From positions 3,628,424 to 3,692,423 of the forward strand of contig JAHBUP010000001.1 of assembly GCA_019638015.1 (NCBI GenBank): a stretch of 64,000 nt of DNA. The letters are read 5' to 3'. The translations under genes and the position numbers were made by a program. The notes beneath the pieces were generated by a model that had not been told where the DNA came from, searched no databases, and worked only from the letters and a program-made list of their open reading frames with translations. The stretch comes from Melioribacteraceae bacterium. GTDB lineage: Bacteria; Bacteroidota; Ignavibacteria; Ignavibacteriales; Melioribacteraceae. Of this stretch, positions 26,462 through 36,231 are shown piece by piece. How positions within the stretch are numbered: position 1 is the first letter of the stretch; the number at the start of each line of letters is the position of its first letter.

Positions 26462-28639
26462 ATGATGAAAAAATATTTTACAATTTTGTTTTTTTTAACT
26501 CTATTCACTTCGGCATTAAATGCTCAAAATATCACACTTACTGGCAAGGTTGTTACATCCCGGAATGAACCATTGGAAGGTGTTAATATTGTATTGCTTG
26601 GAACAAATTTTGGCGACGCGACAAACTCGGATGGAATTTTTGAAATCAAATCTGTACCCATAGGAGATTATACTTTGCAGGCTTCTCTAATCGGTTATGG
26701 AAAAAAGATTTACAGCATAACTAAAACTAATTATTCCAGATTTATTAAAATTTTTCTCTCCGAAATCACACTGCAAACCGATCAAGTTATTGTTAGCGCT
26801 GCAAAACATCTTCAAAATAAAATAGATTTGAGTGTGAGCACGGCAGTAATTTCTCCTGAAATTTTAAGCAATAGAAATTATCAAACCTTTGATGAAATGT
26901 TGAGAACTGTTGCCGGCGTACAGGTAAATCTTGAGCAGGTAAGTATTAGAGGATCAAGCGGATATACAAAAGGTGCTGGTACTAGAGTTTTAGTAGCTAT
27001 CAATGGAATTCCATTTTACTCCGGCGATTCAGGGGATATTGTTTGGGAAATTATTCCCGTCACTGATATAGAAAGAGTTGAAGTTATAAAGGGTCCAGCC
27101 AGTTCATTGTATGGTTCATCCGCAATTGGCGGTGTTATAAATATTATCACAAAAAGTTTTGCGAAATACCCAATCACACAATTTCAATCTTATTTTGGAA
27201 TGTATGATAAACCAAGTTATAATATATGGGATTGGTCTGAATCTTCAAGAAATTTTTATGGTTTAGCATTTACTCATTCTAATTCTGTTAGCGATTTAAG
27301 TTATACTTTTTCTGCCAAGAAATTCGATAATGATGGATACCGTCAGAATAATTACTTTAAAAGAAATCTTCTTTATCTTAACCTGAACTACAAAGTAAAT
27401 GACCAGAGCCGGATTTCATTTTTCACAAACTATTTAAATATGAATCGAGGTAACTTTCTTTATTGGAAGGATTCTCGTAATGCGCTTGTACCTAAGGATG
27501 AAGATAATGGTAATTATGTTAAATCCGATAGATTATTTAGCGGATTCACATATCATAATAACATTTCCAAAACCACAACTTTAGATATAAAAGCAAGTAA
27601 TTACTACACGAAATTCACCGGGATTGGATTGGAAGTTACAACCTCAACCGCAAATCTTTCAAGACTTGAAGCCATTCTTAATTCCAATTTAACAAACAGC
27701 ATGGATAACACTTCGGGTATAGAGGCATCATATACATCGGTCAAATCCAACATTTTTAAGAATCCAACATTTTTTGGTGCCGGCGTTTTTACCAACTTTG
27801 ATTATAAATTCAGTAAAAGTTTTTCGGCTAATTTTGGGATGCGTTTCGATTATATGAAGTTAGATACAATTGATGGCGCATCAGCAATTACACCCAAAGC
27901 CGGCTTAAATTATAAGCTGAGCGACCAAATAATAATGAGAGGATCGGTTGGCACAGGCTTTCGAGCTCCTACTCCTTCGGAAGTATTTACAACCGCAGGT
28001 GTTGGGGGCGGAATTGATGTAAAAGAAAATCCAAACCTTAAACCGGAAAAAAGTGTTTCACTCGAGTTGGGATCATTAATCATTATTTCAGATCAGATTA
28101 ATATCGACGCAGCACTTTACCAAACAGAGTATGACCAGTTTATTGAACCCCTTTTAACTCGCGAAGGAAAAATTCAATTTACAAATATTACAAACGCTAG
28201 GATTCAGGGTGCAGAGATAATAGCTGATTGGCAGATTATCCCGCAAACTATTTCTGTTAATTTTGGATATAATTACATGTGGGCAAGAGATGTCGATAAT
28301 AACATTGCAATGAAATATCGACCGCGTCATACTATTAATACTTCAGCCGATCTAAATTTCTATCCCTTTTCATTTAACTTTAATTTTAGATATTTGAGTA
28401 AGGTTGAGCAGATTGATTTCAATCTAACTCAGCCCCCTTTTGCTCTTATCGTTGATGGCAGCAAAAGAGTCCCCGTGTTTGTAACCGATTTTTCCGCTAT
28501 CTATAATTTTTTCGTAAGTACTTACCCTGTTAAAATTCAACTCAACGTCAAAAATCTTTTTAATTACAATTACGTTGAATTTATGGGGAACATTGCCCCA
28601 TTAAGAAATTACAGTATTGGCACCGAAATATTTTTCTAA
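26462..28639 (+). CDS. TonB-dependent outer-membrane receptor
   Basis: About 725 residues. The signal peptide ends LNAQN. A CarboxypepD_reg-like domain follows (about 25-105, TLTGKVVTSRNEPLEGVNIVL), then a plug domain (about 110-230) with VSIRGSS, RVLVAINGIPF, IERVEVIKGPASSLYGSSAIGG. A beta-barrel ends in an aromatic residue (YSIGTEIFF). The plug ending GPASSLYGSSAIGGVINI and the size are those of small-substrate receptors (cobalamin, siderophore) rather than large SusC proteins, and no SusD is adjacent. The substrate is unknown. Start: paired ATGs at 26462 and 26465 after GAAAGG; an in-frame TTG at 26450 is less likely. It is preceded by a lipoprotein gene and followed after four bases by an orphan PAS protein. 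Confidence 0.93.
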   Translation: MMKKYFTILFFLTLFTSALNAQNITLTGKVVTSRNEPLEGVNIVLLGTNFGDATNSDGIFEIKSVPIGDYTLQASLIGYGKKIYSITKTNYSRFIKIFLSEITLQTDQVIVSAAKHLQNKIDLSVSTAVISPEILSNRNYQTFDEMLRTVAGVQVNLEQVSIRGSSGYTKGAGTRVLVAINGIPFYSGDSGDIVWEIIPVTDIERVEVIKGPASSLYGSSAIGGVINIITKSFAKYPITQFQSYFGMYDKPSYNIWDWSESSRNFYGLAFTHSNSVSDLSYTFSAKKFDNDGYRQNNYFKRNLLYLNLNYKVNDQSRISFFTNYLNMNRGNFLYWKDSRNALVPKDEDNGNYVKSDRLFSGFTYHNNISKTTTLDIKASNYYTKFTGIGLEVTTSTANLSRLEAILNSNLTNSMDNTSGIEASYTSVKSNIFKNPTFFGAGVFTNFDYKFSKSFSANFGMRFDYMKLDTIDGASAITPKAGLNYKLSDQIIMRGSVGTGFRAPTPSEVFTTAGVGGGIDVKENPNLKPEKSVSLELGSLIIISDQINIDAALYQTEYDQFIEPLLTREGKIQFTNITNARIQGAEIIADWQIIPQTISVNFGYNYMWARDVDNNIAMKYRPRHTINTSADLNFYPFSFNFNFRYLSKVEQIDFNLTQPPFALIVDGSKRVPVFVTDFSAIYNFFVSTYPVKIQLNVKNLFNYNYVEFMGNIAPLRNYSIGTEIFF

Positions 28640-28643
28640 CTAA

Positions 28644-28991
28644 ATGTTTAATTCCATGGATAATTTTTTTGATGAAATAAATTCCGCCGTTACAATAAGC
28701 GATATTAACGGAATCATTATTTATATGAATAAAAAATCGGCGGAAGTTTTCAAAGACGAGGGCGGGTATAATTTGATTGGTAAAAGTTTATTTGACTGCC
28801 ATAATAATCAATCGATTGATATTATTAAGCAATTAATCGGAGAGAATAAAACAAATACTTATACTATTGAGAAACGCGGTATCAAAAAATTAATTCACCA
28901 AATGCCCTGGTATGATAATGGTGAATTAAAGGGACTAATAGAATTATCGATTGAGATACCATTTAATATGGTTCATCATGTTAGAGATTAG
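28644..28991 (+). CDS. Stand-alone PAS domain protein
   Basis: 115 residues, essentially one PAS domain. DEINSAVTISDINGIIIYMN forms the first strands, AEVF and NLIGKSLFDCHN follow, and the C-terminal strands include KLIHQMPWYDNGELKGLIELSIEIP. There is no output domain, membrane span or signal peptide. It starts four bases after the TonB receptor stop, so it is probably co-transcribed with it. It may sense a cytoplasmic ligand or redox state and act through a partner. Its last 11 bases overlap the end of the convergent DUF4342 gene. Confidence 0.75.
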   Translation: MFNSMDNFFDEINSAVTISDINGIIIYMNKKSAEVFKDEGGYNLIGKSLFDCHNNQSIDIIKQLIGENKTNTYTIEKRGIKKLIHQMPWYDNGELKGLIELSIEIPFNMVHHVRD

Positions 28992-29250
28992 TAACATCAC
29001 TATTTATTTCTTCGGTATCATCTCTTTTGACTACCTCAACGGTAAAATTTGAAACTAGAGCGGCAATTGCTCCAACTGCCGCAAGTATGGGTGCGCAAAT
29101 TACACCGAGGATTCCAATATTTACTGGTATTTCAATAAATGTATTACCCTTTTCATCCTTAATTATTATTCTACGGATGTTGCCTTCTCGAATCAGCTCT
29201 TCAATTTTTGCCAGCAAATCTTTGCCATTTACCTTAAACTCAACGCTCAT
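28981..29250 (-). CDS. DUF4342 family small membrane protein
   Basis: 89 residues. The amphipathic N-terminus EFKVNGKDLLAKIEELIREG and the strand RRIIIKDEKGNTFIEIP are followed by a hydrophobic stretch (IGILGVICAPILAAVGAIAALV, about 46-67). This matches the DUF4342 pattern, whose function is not known. The tail is acidic. It converges with the PAS gene with an 11-bp overlap of coding ends, so it is a single-gene unit facing the TonB operon. Confidence 0.8.
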   Translation of the reverse strand: MSVEFKVNGKDLLAKIEELIREGNIRRIIIKDEKGNTFIEIPVNIGILGVICAPILAAVGAIAALVSNFTVEVVKRDDTEEINSDVTNL

Positions 29251-29335
29251 TTTATTCCTCTCTTATTTGAGTCTTTAGATGAATGAGAATAACTATAGTT
29301 TCATTACTTTTAAATTATTCTTGAACTTGCGCAAT

Positions 29336-29383
29336 AAAAAACTCTGTGCCCTAATGTGATGATTCTTTATTACGGCACAGAGT
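29336..29383 (-). terminator. Rho-independent terminator after the RND efflux operon
   Basis: Perfect 10-bp inverted repeat ACTCTGTGCC (29341-29350) and GGCACAGAGT (29374-29383). The A-run at 29336-29340 supplies the U-tract on the minus strand. It lies 21 bases past the RND pump stop. Confidence 0.8.
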
Positions 29384-29404
29384 AATTATAAATTCAAACG
29401 ATAA

Positions 29405-32400
29405 TTATGATACAACTTCTGCAGCAGGCTCTACCGATTTTGCTTTTTTAGCAAATAATTTTTTAGCGAATGAAAAAACATTAAACTTTCCTATATCTTC
29501 CAAAATTGTATAAACAACCGGCACAACAAATAATGTAAGAATTGTTGAAGTTATCAAACCACCAATTACCGCTTGTCCCATTGGGGCTCTCCATTCAGCT
29601 CCTTCCCCAACTCCAATTGCTACCGGAAGCATTCCACCAATTGTAGAAAATGTAGTCATTAATATCGGTCTTAATCTTGTTGGGCCAGATTGCAATAACG
29701 CTTCCATTCTTGTTTTACCCTGTTCACGCAGCTGATTAGTATAATCAACCAATAGTATCGCGTTCTTTGTTACAATACCCATTAACATTATTATTCCGAT
29801 TAATGAGATTATTGAGACCGAGTTGCCGAAAATAAGAAGGAATAAAGCCGCTCCCACAACCGCCATTGGCAGAGAGAGCATAATTGATAGTGGATGTACC
29901 AAACTCTCAAATTGCATGGCGAGAACAATATAAACAAACACTATCGCGAGCATTAGTGAAAGCAGCATATTAATAAATGACTCTGTCTGTTCTTCCCCTT
30001 GGCCCACAACATTAATCATATACCCTTGTGGGAGATCTATTTTATCAATTTCTTTTTGAACATCACCGAGAACTTCACCTAAAAATCGATCAGAGATATT
30101 CGCATCAACTCTAATTTCTTTAAGTCGGGTGTATCTATTAATTTTTGATGGGCCTGTGCCCTCCTCAATTTTTGCTATATCACCAATTGGAATCAAGTAA
30201 TTATTTCCATGATTATCTTTTTTAGTGCTTTTAATATTGAGTGTGGAAATATTTATAAAATCACTTCTATCTTCTTTTTGTAATCTAACCCTCACATCGT
30301 ATTGCTCATCTCCTTCTTGATATTGAGTTGCAACATTGCCATCAACCATTGAACGAACTGCAGATGCGATGGCATAAGGATTTACCCCCAGATCAGAAGC
30401 TTTTTCTCTATCAAGAACTAATCTTACCTCAGGTTTCGAAAGCTCGAGACTATTATCAACATCAACGGTGCCGGATGTATTATGTACGATGTTTTCAACT
30501 TTTGCCGCCAATGCTTTTATTGTATCAATATTTTCCCCACGTATGCTATATGTTACCGGTTTTTCATTGCCGCCGGGACCTCCCTCAAGAAGGAAGCTAA
30601 ACTTTGCACCGGGTATTTTTTTTAGTTCAGTTCTAAAACCCTTTATTAACTCAAAAACTGAAACGTCGCGCTCCCTTTTTTTAGTGAGCTTAACAAGAAT
30701 TGTGGCTTGAGTAACGGGATTATTTGCTGAGCCGATTGTGGTTAACACTGTTGTTACTTCTTTATTCTTTTTAAAGATGCTTTCTGCTTTTTCGCAAATC
30801 TCACTTGATTGTTCTAGCGAACTTCCGGGATTTGCTTTCACATCAACAATAAATTCAGCTTGATCAGCTTGAGGGAAAAATTCCGAACCGAGTGATCCCA
30901 TTAGCCCAAGACTTAGAACGAATACAATTATTGCTGATACAAAAACAGTTTTACGATGATTTAGAGACCATTTTAACGCTGTCTTGTATTTTGCACTAAG
31001 AAAATCAAACGAGTGATTAAAATAATAGAGTATTTTATTTAATAAATTACCTTCGGGATTGAGAGTCTCATCATCTTTCCTCAGCCATTTAGCGGATAAC
31101 ATTGGGGTTAGAGTAAATGCTACAAACAATGAAACCAGCACCGACGCGGAAATAGTTAATCCGAATTGATAAAAGAATCGGCCCACAATTCCTTCCATAA
31201 ATGCTATAGGTACAAATACCGCCACAATTGTAAATGTAGTTGCCAGCACCGCCAGTCCAATTTCTGCGGTGGCATCTTTTGCGGCGTCAACAGATTTTTT
31301 ACCCATTTGAAGATGCCTGTAAATATTTTCAATTACTACAATCGCGTCATCAATTAACAAACCTACCGCTAATGAAAGTGCCAGAAGAGACATCATGTTA
31401 AGTGTGAAGTCAAGGGCATACATCATAATAAAACTTGCAATAATTGAAGATGGCAACGCTAACGCGGTAATAATTGTTGCTCTAAAATTTGCCAGGAACA
31501 GATAAATAATAAACACTGCCAGCAATCCACCATAAAAAATGTCTACCAACACATCATCAATTGAGTTTTCAATATATACGGAGTTGTCGCGAGCCAAGTA
31601 AATCTCTATATCTTGAGGCATCTCCTTTTCTAGCGAGGCAATTGCTTTCTTTACTTCATTGGCAACTTCAACAGTATTACTTCCAGATTGTTTAACAATA
31701 TCAAGTCCAACTGCAGATTTACCATTAAATCTTGTTAAACTAGTTTTTTCTTTAACGCCGTCAATCACTTTCGCTACATCTCTTAAATAGACCGTTTTTC
31801 CATTAGGTGTAGCAACAATAACATTATTAAAGTCATCTATTGAACGGTATTTTCCCATTGTTCTAAGTAGAACCTGTCTTTGACCATTAATTAAATTTCC
31901 ACCGGGAATTTCGACGTTGCTGGCTCCCACATTATAAATCACATCTTCAATTGAAAGATTATATGCTTTTAATCGAGCGGCATCAACTTCAATTTGAATT
32001 TCTCTTTCAGAACCTCCGACTAAGTTTACAGCGCCAACTCCAGGGATGCTTTCCAGCCTTCTTTTAATTACATCTTTAGAATAAGTAGTAATCTCTTTAT
32101 CCGATCTTTGCCCCGAAACAGTAAACTGCATAATTGGCAGACTAGCAAAATCAAATCTTTGAACGACGGGATCCTCAACATCTTTCGGTAATTCGGCTCT
32201 AATAGCGGCAACTTTTTCTCGAACATCTTGAGCGGCTTGCTTACCATCAATTTCCAGTTTAAATGCAATCACAACAATTGAAACATTTTCTTGTGAAGTT
32301 GATTGAACCCAATCCACACCTTCTACAACATTTACAGCATCTTCAATTTTCTTTGAAAGATCGGTCTCAATTTGTTCTGGACCAGCACCGGGAAGTATTG

Positions 32401-32545
32401 TTGTAATCATTACAAATGGAATATCTACATTCGGATATAAATCAACATTCAATTTATAGAATGAGAATAAACCCAATACAACCAGTGATACTATCATCAT
32501 TGTGGCAAATACCGGGCGCTTTATCGAAACATCTGCTAATTTCAT
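29405..32545 (-). CDS. RND-family multidrug efflux pump, inner-membrane subunit (HAE-1/AcrB type)
   Basis: 1046 residues from the ATG at 32545 (AGAGAT upstream; the 16 residues ahead of it in a longer frame are not homologous-looking). The N-terminal span [20 protein letters not shown], two large periplasmic porter domains, and two blocks of membrane helices are all present. Proton-relay acidic residues sit in [17 protein letters not shown] (first half), with [13 protein letters not shown] in the second half. The C-terminus carries a short charged extension ([13 protein letters not shown]). The HAE-1 type usually exports hydrophobic drugs, detergents or lipids. It is encoded last in tetR-tolC-adaptor-pump order, all minus strand. 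Confidence 0.96.
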   Translation of the reverse strand: MKLADVSIKRPVFATMMIVSLVVLGLFSFYKLNVDLYPNVDIPFVMITTILPGAGPEQIETDLSKKIEDAVNVVEGVDWVQSTSQENVSIVVIAFKLEIDGKQAAQDVREKVAAIRAELPKDVEDPVVQRFDFASLPIMQFTVSGQRSDKEITTYSKDVIKRRLESIPGVGAVNLVGGSEREIQIEVDAARLKAYNLSIEDVIYNVGASNVEIPGGNLINGQRQVLLRTMGKYRSIDDFNNVIVATPNGKTVYLRDVAKVIDGVKEKTSLTRFNGKSAVGLDIVKQSGSNTVEVANEVKKAIASLEKEMPQDIEIYLARDNSVYIENSIDDVLVDIFYGGLLAVFIIYLFLANFRATIITALALPSSIIASFIMMYALDFTLNMMSLLALSLAVGLLIDDAIVVIENIYRHLQMGKKSVDAAKDATAEIGLAVLATTFTIVAVFVPIAFMEGIVGRFFYQFGLTISASVLVSLFVAFTLTPMLSAKWLRKDDETLNPEGNLLNKILYYFNHSFDFLSAKYKTALKWSLNHRKTVFVSAIIVFVLSLGLMGSLGSEFFPQADQAEFIVDVKANPGSSLEQSSEICEKAESIFKKNKEVTTVLTTIGSANNPVTQATILVKLTKKRERDVSVFELIKGFRTELKKIPGAKFSFLLEGGPGGNEKPVTYSIRGENIDTIKALAAKVENIVHNTSGTVDVDNSLELSKPEVRLVLDREKASDLGVNPYAIASAVRSMVDGNVATQYQEGDEQYDVRVRLQKEDRSDFINISTLNIKSTKKDNHGNNYLIPIGDIAKIEEGTGPSKINRYTRLKEIRVDANISDRFLGEVLGDVQKEIDKIDLPQGYMINVVGQGEEQTESFINMLLSLMLAIVFVYIVLAMQFESLVHPLSIMLSLPMAVVGAALFLLIFGNSVSIISLIGIIMLMGIVTKNAILLVDYTNQLREQGKTRMEALLQSGPTRLRPILMTTFSTIGGMLPVAIGVGEGAEWRAPMGQAVIGGLITSTILTLFVVPVVYTILEDIGKFNVFSFAKKLFAKKAKSVEPAAEVVS

Positions 32546-32561
32546 TTTTATCTCTACTTGA

Positions 32562-33608
32562 TTAATTGGATGAAATTTGAATTGGCTGCCCATTTTTTAA
32601 ATTGGCGTTGCCGAGTGTAATAATTTTATCTTCTTTATTTATACCGGATTTTATCTCGGTAGAAACTCCATTAGTAATTCCAATACTAACCAGTTTAAAA
32701 ACGGCTTTACCATTTTCGGCGACAAAAATTCCTTTATCATTATCTTTGTTGATTATTGCTGAGTTTGGCACTACGAGCGATTTATCTTTAGTGAACAACT
32801 CAACATTTACACGGCAAAACATTCCCGGCTTAAACCATTTATCACCTGTATTGTTAAAAAGTACTTTTCCCTCAAAACTTCTCGAATTAACATCTGCCGA
32901 TTTCGAAATTTGAATGATTTTTCCTTTTACCTTTAATTCGGGTTTTAGCTCCGAATATACTTCTGCAGATTGCCCAACCGCAAAGTTTGGAATATCCGAC
33001 TCACCAACATTAATTATCGCTTTCATCTTGAAAATATTTGCAACAACCACTAAAGGAATACCAGGCGAAGCCAAATCACCAATATTTACATTAACTTCTG
33101 TAACTACTCCTGAGATCGGGCTGGTTAAATCAACACTGCTTTTTGCCGCATCAAAATTTGCTTTGGCAATATTGAATTGAGTTTGTACTCCATCCAGCAT
33201 TTGCTGAGAGATAGCCCCCTCAGAATAAAGAGATTTCATTCTTTCTAAATCTTTCTGCGAATTTAGAAAACCTGCCTCTGCCTGATAATACTGTGATGAA
33301 GCACCCGATTTATCTAATTGAATTAACAACTGACCTGTTTTAACATAATCCCCCACTTTAACATTAACAGCGGTAATTCTCTCGGGAATTTTTCCAACAA
33401 TATTTGCCTGCTCTTCCCCTTCCAGGTTTCCGTTAAATGATTTTACAACTGCTATATCTTTTATCTCTACATTGGCAAGGGATACAGCAATTGTATCTGT
33501 TACATTTTGTTTATCGGTATTTTTATCATCACCATTAGCGCCGCAACCGATTACAAAAAGCAATATTGCAAAACTCATTAATAATTTTACTTTTTTAAGA
33601 TTTCTCAT
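32562..33608 (-). CDS. RND efflux periplasmic adaptor (membrane fusion protein), lipoprotein
   Basis: 348 residues. The lipoprotein signal ends VIGC (Cys22). The barrel-sandwich hybrid halves NIVGKIPERITAVNVKVGDYVKTG and SPISGVVTEVNVNIGDLASPG flank an alpha-hairpin (about 110-150). Beta-barrel and membrane-proximal domains follow. It bridges the RND pump and the TolC-like channel. It starts 10 bases after the tolC-like gene stop and ends 16 bases before the pump ATG. Confidence 0.95.
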   Translation of the reverse strand: MRNLKKVKLLMSFAILLFVIGCGANGDDKNTDKQNVTDTIAVSLANVEIKDIAVVKSFNGNLEGEEQANIVGKIPERITAVNVKVGDYVKTGQLLIQLDKSGASSQYYQAEAGFLNSQKDLERMKSLYSEGAISQQMLDGVQTQFNIAKANFDAAKSSVDLTSPISGVVTEVNVNIGDLASPGIPLVVVANIFKMKAIINVGESDIPNFAVGQSAEVYSELKPELKVKGKIIQISKSADVNSRSFEGKVLFNNTGDKWFKPGMFCRVNVELFTKDKSLVVPNSAIINKDNDKGIFVAENGKAVFKLVSIGITNGVSTEIKSGINKEDKIITLGNANLKNGQPIQISSN

Positions 33609-33618
33609 TTTATTTTTC

Positions 33619-34989
33619 CTAATTCTGTTTTGATTCGTTCACGATATTTAGACTTACTACATTTTCCCATTCCGCTTTTGCGATCAAGTAATCATATACA
33701 GCCTGTGCATAATTAGTATTCGCAAATGCAAGGGCGGCTTGGCTATCAATTAATTCTAATTGAGTTCCCACTCCATTTTTAAATCTGCTTTGCGCAATTT
33801 TCAAAGTTTTTTCTGCTTGCTCTAAGTTCTTCTCCTGGGCTTTAATTCTTTTTTTAGCCTCTTCCATATTTAATTTTGCCTGCAATACTTGAATTTTTAG
33901 TCCATCAATCAATTTGTTTTTTGTTATTTCTACTTTCTCTTTATCAATTATTGCTTGTTCAATTCTAGCGCCTCTTCTAAATCCATCGAACAATGTATAT
34001 TGAAGATTTACTCCAACCATAAAAGTTTTTGCCCAATTATAGTTTTTGAATTGATAAGTGTTATCCTGGCTCTGAAATGCATACTGCCCGAATGCCGATA
34101 GGACTGGATAATACTCTGACTTTTCGATAGTTACATTCTTATCAAGCAATGAGGCCTGAATTGCCAGTTGCTTTACAGCCGGGTGATTGTACACAGCCGT
34201 AATACTCATTTCATCAATTGTTGATTGTGGCAATTCCTCGTAACTAAATTTTCCTTTTAAGGATATTTCCTGATTAACGTCGATTGCCGCAATATTTTTG
34301 AGAAGATTTTTAGCCATCGCAAGATTGTTTTTTGTTTGGGTTAGTGCCGGCGTTGTATTCGCCAACTGAACTTCCGCTCTTAAATTATCATATTCAGAAG
34401 CTACACCTTGCTTAAACATTGAAGAAACATTTTCGTAGTTGGCTTTTGCAACCTCATAATTCTTACCTGTTACTTCAACAAGTTCTTCCATCAGTAAAAC
34501 TGTATAGAATGCTTTTTTAACAGCTAGAATAATATCTTGTTTTGCGTAAGCATTTCCTTCTTTCGACATTTCGGCATATTCATCAGCTATTTGAATAGCG
34601 GTATTCACTTTTTGACTGTAGATGACCTGACTAATTGAAACCGAGGCGTCAAAATTATTTTTAGCTCCAATCTCAAATGTCTGGGTTTGGTCGGTATTAT
34701 TAAAAGCCGTATTTGGTCCAATGAATAAAACCGGAAGTTTTATATTTCTGGTATATCTTCCGGCAAAATCAATTCTTGGGAAAGCACTGGCATACGCTTC
34801 ATTAATCTGCTCCTCAGCTTTTTGCATCTCCTTCTCGGAATATTTTATATCCCAATTGTTTTTTAATGCTCTATCGATCGCAGCATCCAAAGTAAGCTCT
34901 AATACCTCGACTGACTTATTTTGTTGATCGACACTTTGCGCGGTTAGAATTTGTAACGCCGCTAAAAATAGGATTAGTAGTTGTTTCAC
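33619..34989 (-). CDS. TolC-family outer-membrane efflux channel
   Basis: 456 residues with a signal peptide (cut near LTAQS). It has two internally repeated outer-membrane efflux protein (OEP) domains with long coiled-coil helices, for example LTLDAAIDRALKNNWDIKYS, NLRAEVQLANTTPALTQTK and ARIEQAIIDKEKVEITKNKL in the two halves, and the typical FKNGVGTQLELIDSQAALA near the C-terminus. It forms the trimeric exit duct for the adjacent RND pump. It follows the tetR-type gene by 8 bases. Confidence 0.94.
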   Translation of the reverse strand: MKQLLILFLAALQILTAQSVDQQNKSVEVLELTLDAAIDRALKNNWDIKYSEKEMQKAEEQINEAYASAFPRIDFAGRYTRNIKLPVLFIGPNTAFNNTDQTQTFEIGAKNNFDASVSISQVIYSQKVNTAIQIADEYAEMSKEGNAYAKQDIILAVKKAFYTVLLMEELVEVTGKNYEVAKANYENVSSMFKQGVASEYDNLRAEVQLANTTPALTQTKNNLAMAKNLLKNIAAIDVNQEISLKGKFSYEELPQSTIDEMSITAVYNHPAVKQLAIQASLLDKNVTIEKSEYYPVLSAFGQYAFQSQDNTYQFKNYNWAKTFMVGVNLQYTLFDGFRRGARIEQAIIDKEKVEITKNKLIDGLKIQVLQAKLNMEEAKKRIKAQEKNLEQAEKTLKIAQSRFKNGVGTQLELIDSQAALAFANTNYAQAVYDYLIAKAEWENVVSLNIVNESKQN

Positions 34990-34997
34990 ATTTTCCT

Positions 34998-35633
34998 CTA
35001 ATTATCTTTCGAAATTCCTTTAAATATTATTTCCCTGAGCATTGCTACATGTTGATCAATGCTTAAGCTCTCTATTTGTTTGTGATATATTAAATCGAGT
35101 ATAAAAGGGAATACCATGTTTTGATACAATATCGAAAAGTGAAGTGGATTAACTTCAATTATTTCATTTTCTGAAATCCCTTTCAAAATTCGGGTTTGCA
35201 TTATTTTATTGGTCTGATGGATATACTCAATAAATTCACCCCGATCTTTATTAAAATTATTGACCTTCATTTGATTGATATAGTGCTCGGCTAAAAGGAT
35301 AAATGCTTCCTGGTTTTCCAAGCAATAGCTGAACATTTCTCGTGTATAAATGGTAATGAACTCCTCAAAATTCTTACCGTCACCATCAGCCTTTTTTATG
35401 GCTTCAAGATTTGATACCAGCACATCTTCTATAATGACCTTGATAATCTCATCTTTACTGGAGAAGTAATTATAGATTGTCCCCTTTCCAAACTCGGCTT
35501 CCATCGCGATGTCGTCGAGAGTGGCAGAGTTAAATCCTTTGGAGGCAAACAGCTTTTTGGCGGCTTTTAATATCTCACCCCGTTTCTGAAGCTTTTCTCT
35601 CTCTTTTCTGCTCAAATTATTAATATTTTCCAT
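34998..35633 (-). CDS. TetR-family transcriptional regulator of the efflux operon
   Basis: 211 residues. The N-terminal helix-turn-helix (about 10-60) has ILKAAKKLFASKGFNSATLD and FGKGTIYNYFSSKDEI. The C-terminal ligand domain is helical with no catalytic motif. It is the first gene of the tolC-adaptor-RND run, so it is probably an autorepressor of the whole operon that responds to a pump substrate. A 19-bp near-palindrome lies 44-63 bases upstream. Confidence 0.93.
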   Translation of the reverse strand: MENINNLSRKEREKLQKRGEILKAAKKLFASKGFNSATLDDIAMEAEFGKGTIYNYFSSKDEIIKVIIEDVLVSNLEAIKKADGDGKNFEEFITIYTREMFSYCLENQEAFILLAEHYINQMKVNNFNKDRGEFIEYIHQTNKIMQTRILKGISENEIIEVNPLHFSILYQNMVFPFILDLIYHKQIESLSIDQHVAMLREIIFKGISKDN

Positions 35634-35677
35634 TTTTACTCTTTTATTTGACTTTTAAGTCGACAAAGATACTAATC

Positions 35678-35696
35678 ATTCGTTTAATAAACCAAT
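35678..35696. promoter_or_regulatory. Candidate TetR operator
   Basis: Near-perfect 19-bp palindrome, ATT-c-GTTTA-a-TAAAC-c-AAT, with one symmetric mismatch pair, 44 bases upstream of the tetR-type ATG. It is nested inside a looser ACTA...TAGT pair (35671-35700). Size and place fit an operator for the adjacent TetR-family protein. Confidence 0.45.
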
Positions 35697-35803
35697 TAGT
35701 CATTTTCAAAACTCGACATTCTTTTATTTAACATGGTTCATTAGACGACCGTTTAGAATGGAAGTTTTATGTCTTTTTAAAAAAAATAAAGATTTAGGAG
35801 TTT

Positions 35804-36007
35804 TTAAAGAAGTTGCAGCTGAATATCGCTAGGGTTGGTTTTACTGTTTTGAATTACTGCCTGAAAAGATTTTCGCTCCCCAAAATTTAAACGGATTTCG
35901 GGTAATGCGTTATCTGACTTTGTTTTTTGTTCGTACCACTGTTCAACTGTATGCGAAACATTTTTAACTGTTTCAAAATTTTGCAGGTCTAGTGTTATTG
36001 GAAGCAT
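35804..36007 (-). CDS. Possible small protein, unknown function
   Basis: 67 residues, ATG start at 36007. The composition is plausible for a real protein (LDLQNFETVKNVSHTVEQWY, then LNFGERKSFQAVIQNSK). There is no known motif, no clear ribosome-binding site and no terminator of its own. It is the only frame of interest in a 598-bp gap. Chance occurrence in AT-rich DNA cannot be excluded. Confidence 0.35.
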   Translation of the reverse strand: MLPITLDLQNFETVKNVSHTVEQWYEQKTKSDNALPEIRLNFGERKSFQAVIQNSKTNPSDIQLQLL

Positions 36008-36170
36008 TTAATAAACGAATAGATTTATTTGTTAAAAGAATATTAACTTTTTGTGCAACTTATTACATTTGATTTTTGTACGCAACAAAAAATTTTTTAA
36101 AATGAAAAATTTAATAGTGGACTTTTATTGAAATTAGTTTTTTGAAGTGAATTAACTGTTTTTTAAATCA

Positions 36171-36215
36171 AAAAAAATAATCAGCACAAAAAGTTTTTAG
36201 TCTTCTGTGCTGATT
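36171..36215 (-). terminator. Rho-independent terminator after the cellobiose operon
   Basis: Perfect 10-bp stem AATCAGCACA (36179-36188) and TGTGCTGATT (36206-36215). The A-rich stretch at 36170-36177 supplies the U-tract for the minus strand, 17 bases beyond the esterase stop. Confidence 0.82.
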
Positions 36216-36231
36216 AGTAAAAAAAATTTAT

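Larger units (their letters stand above)
35634..36231. other. 598-bp AT-rich intergenic region
   Basis: This gap holds the TetR operon promoter and palindrome at its low-coordinate end, a possible 67-residue frame (35804-36007, minus) in the middle, and the terminator of the esterase operon at 36171-36215. Nothing else was recognised, and no tRNA. Confidence 0.5.

Noticed and set aside
30328..30710. Two plus-strand frames of 80-90 residues
   Set aside because: Both are antisense to the RND pump gene and have no start-site support.
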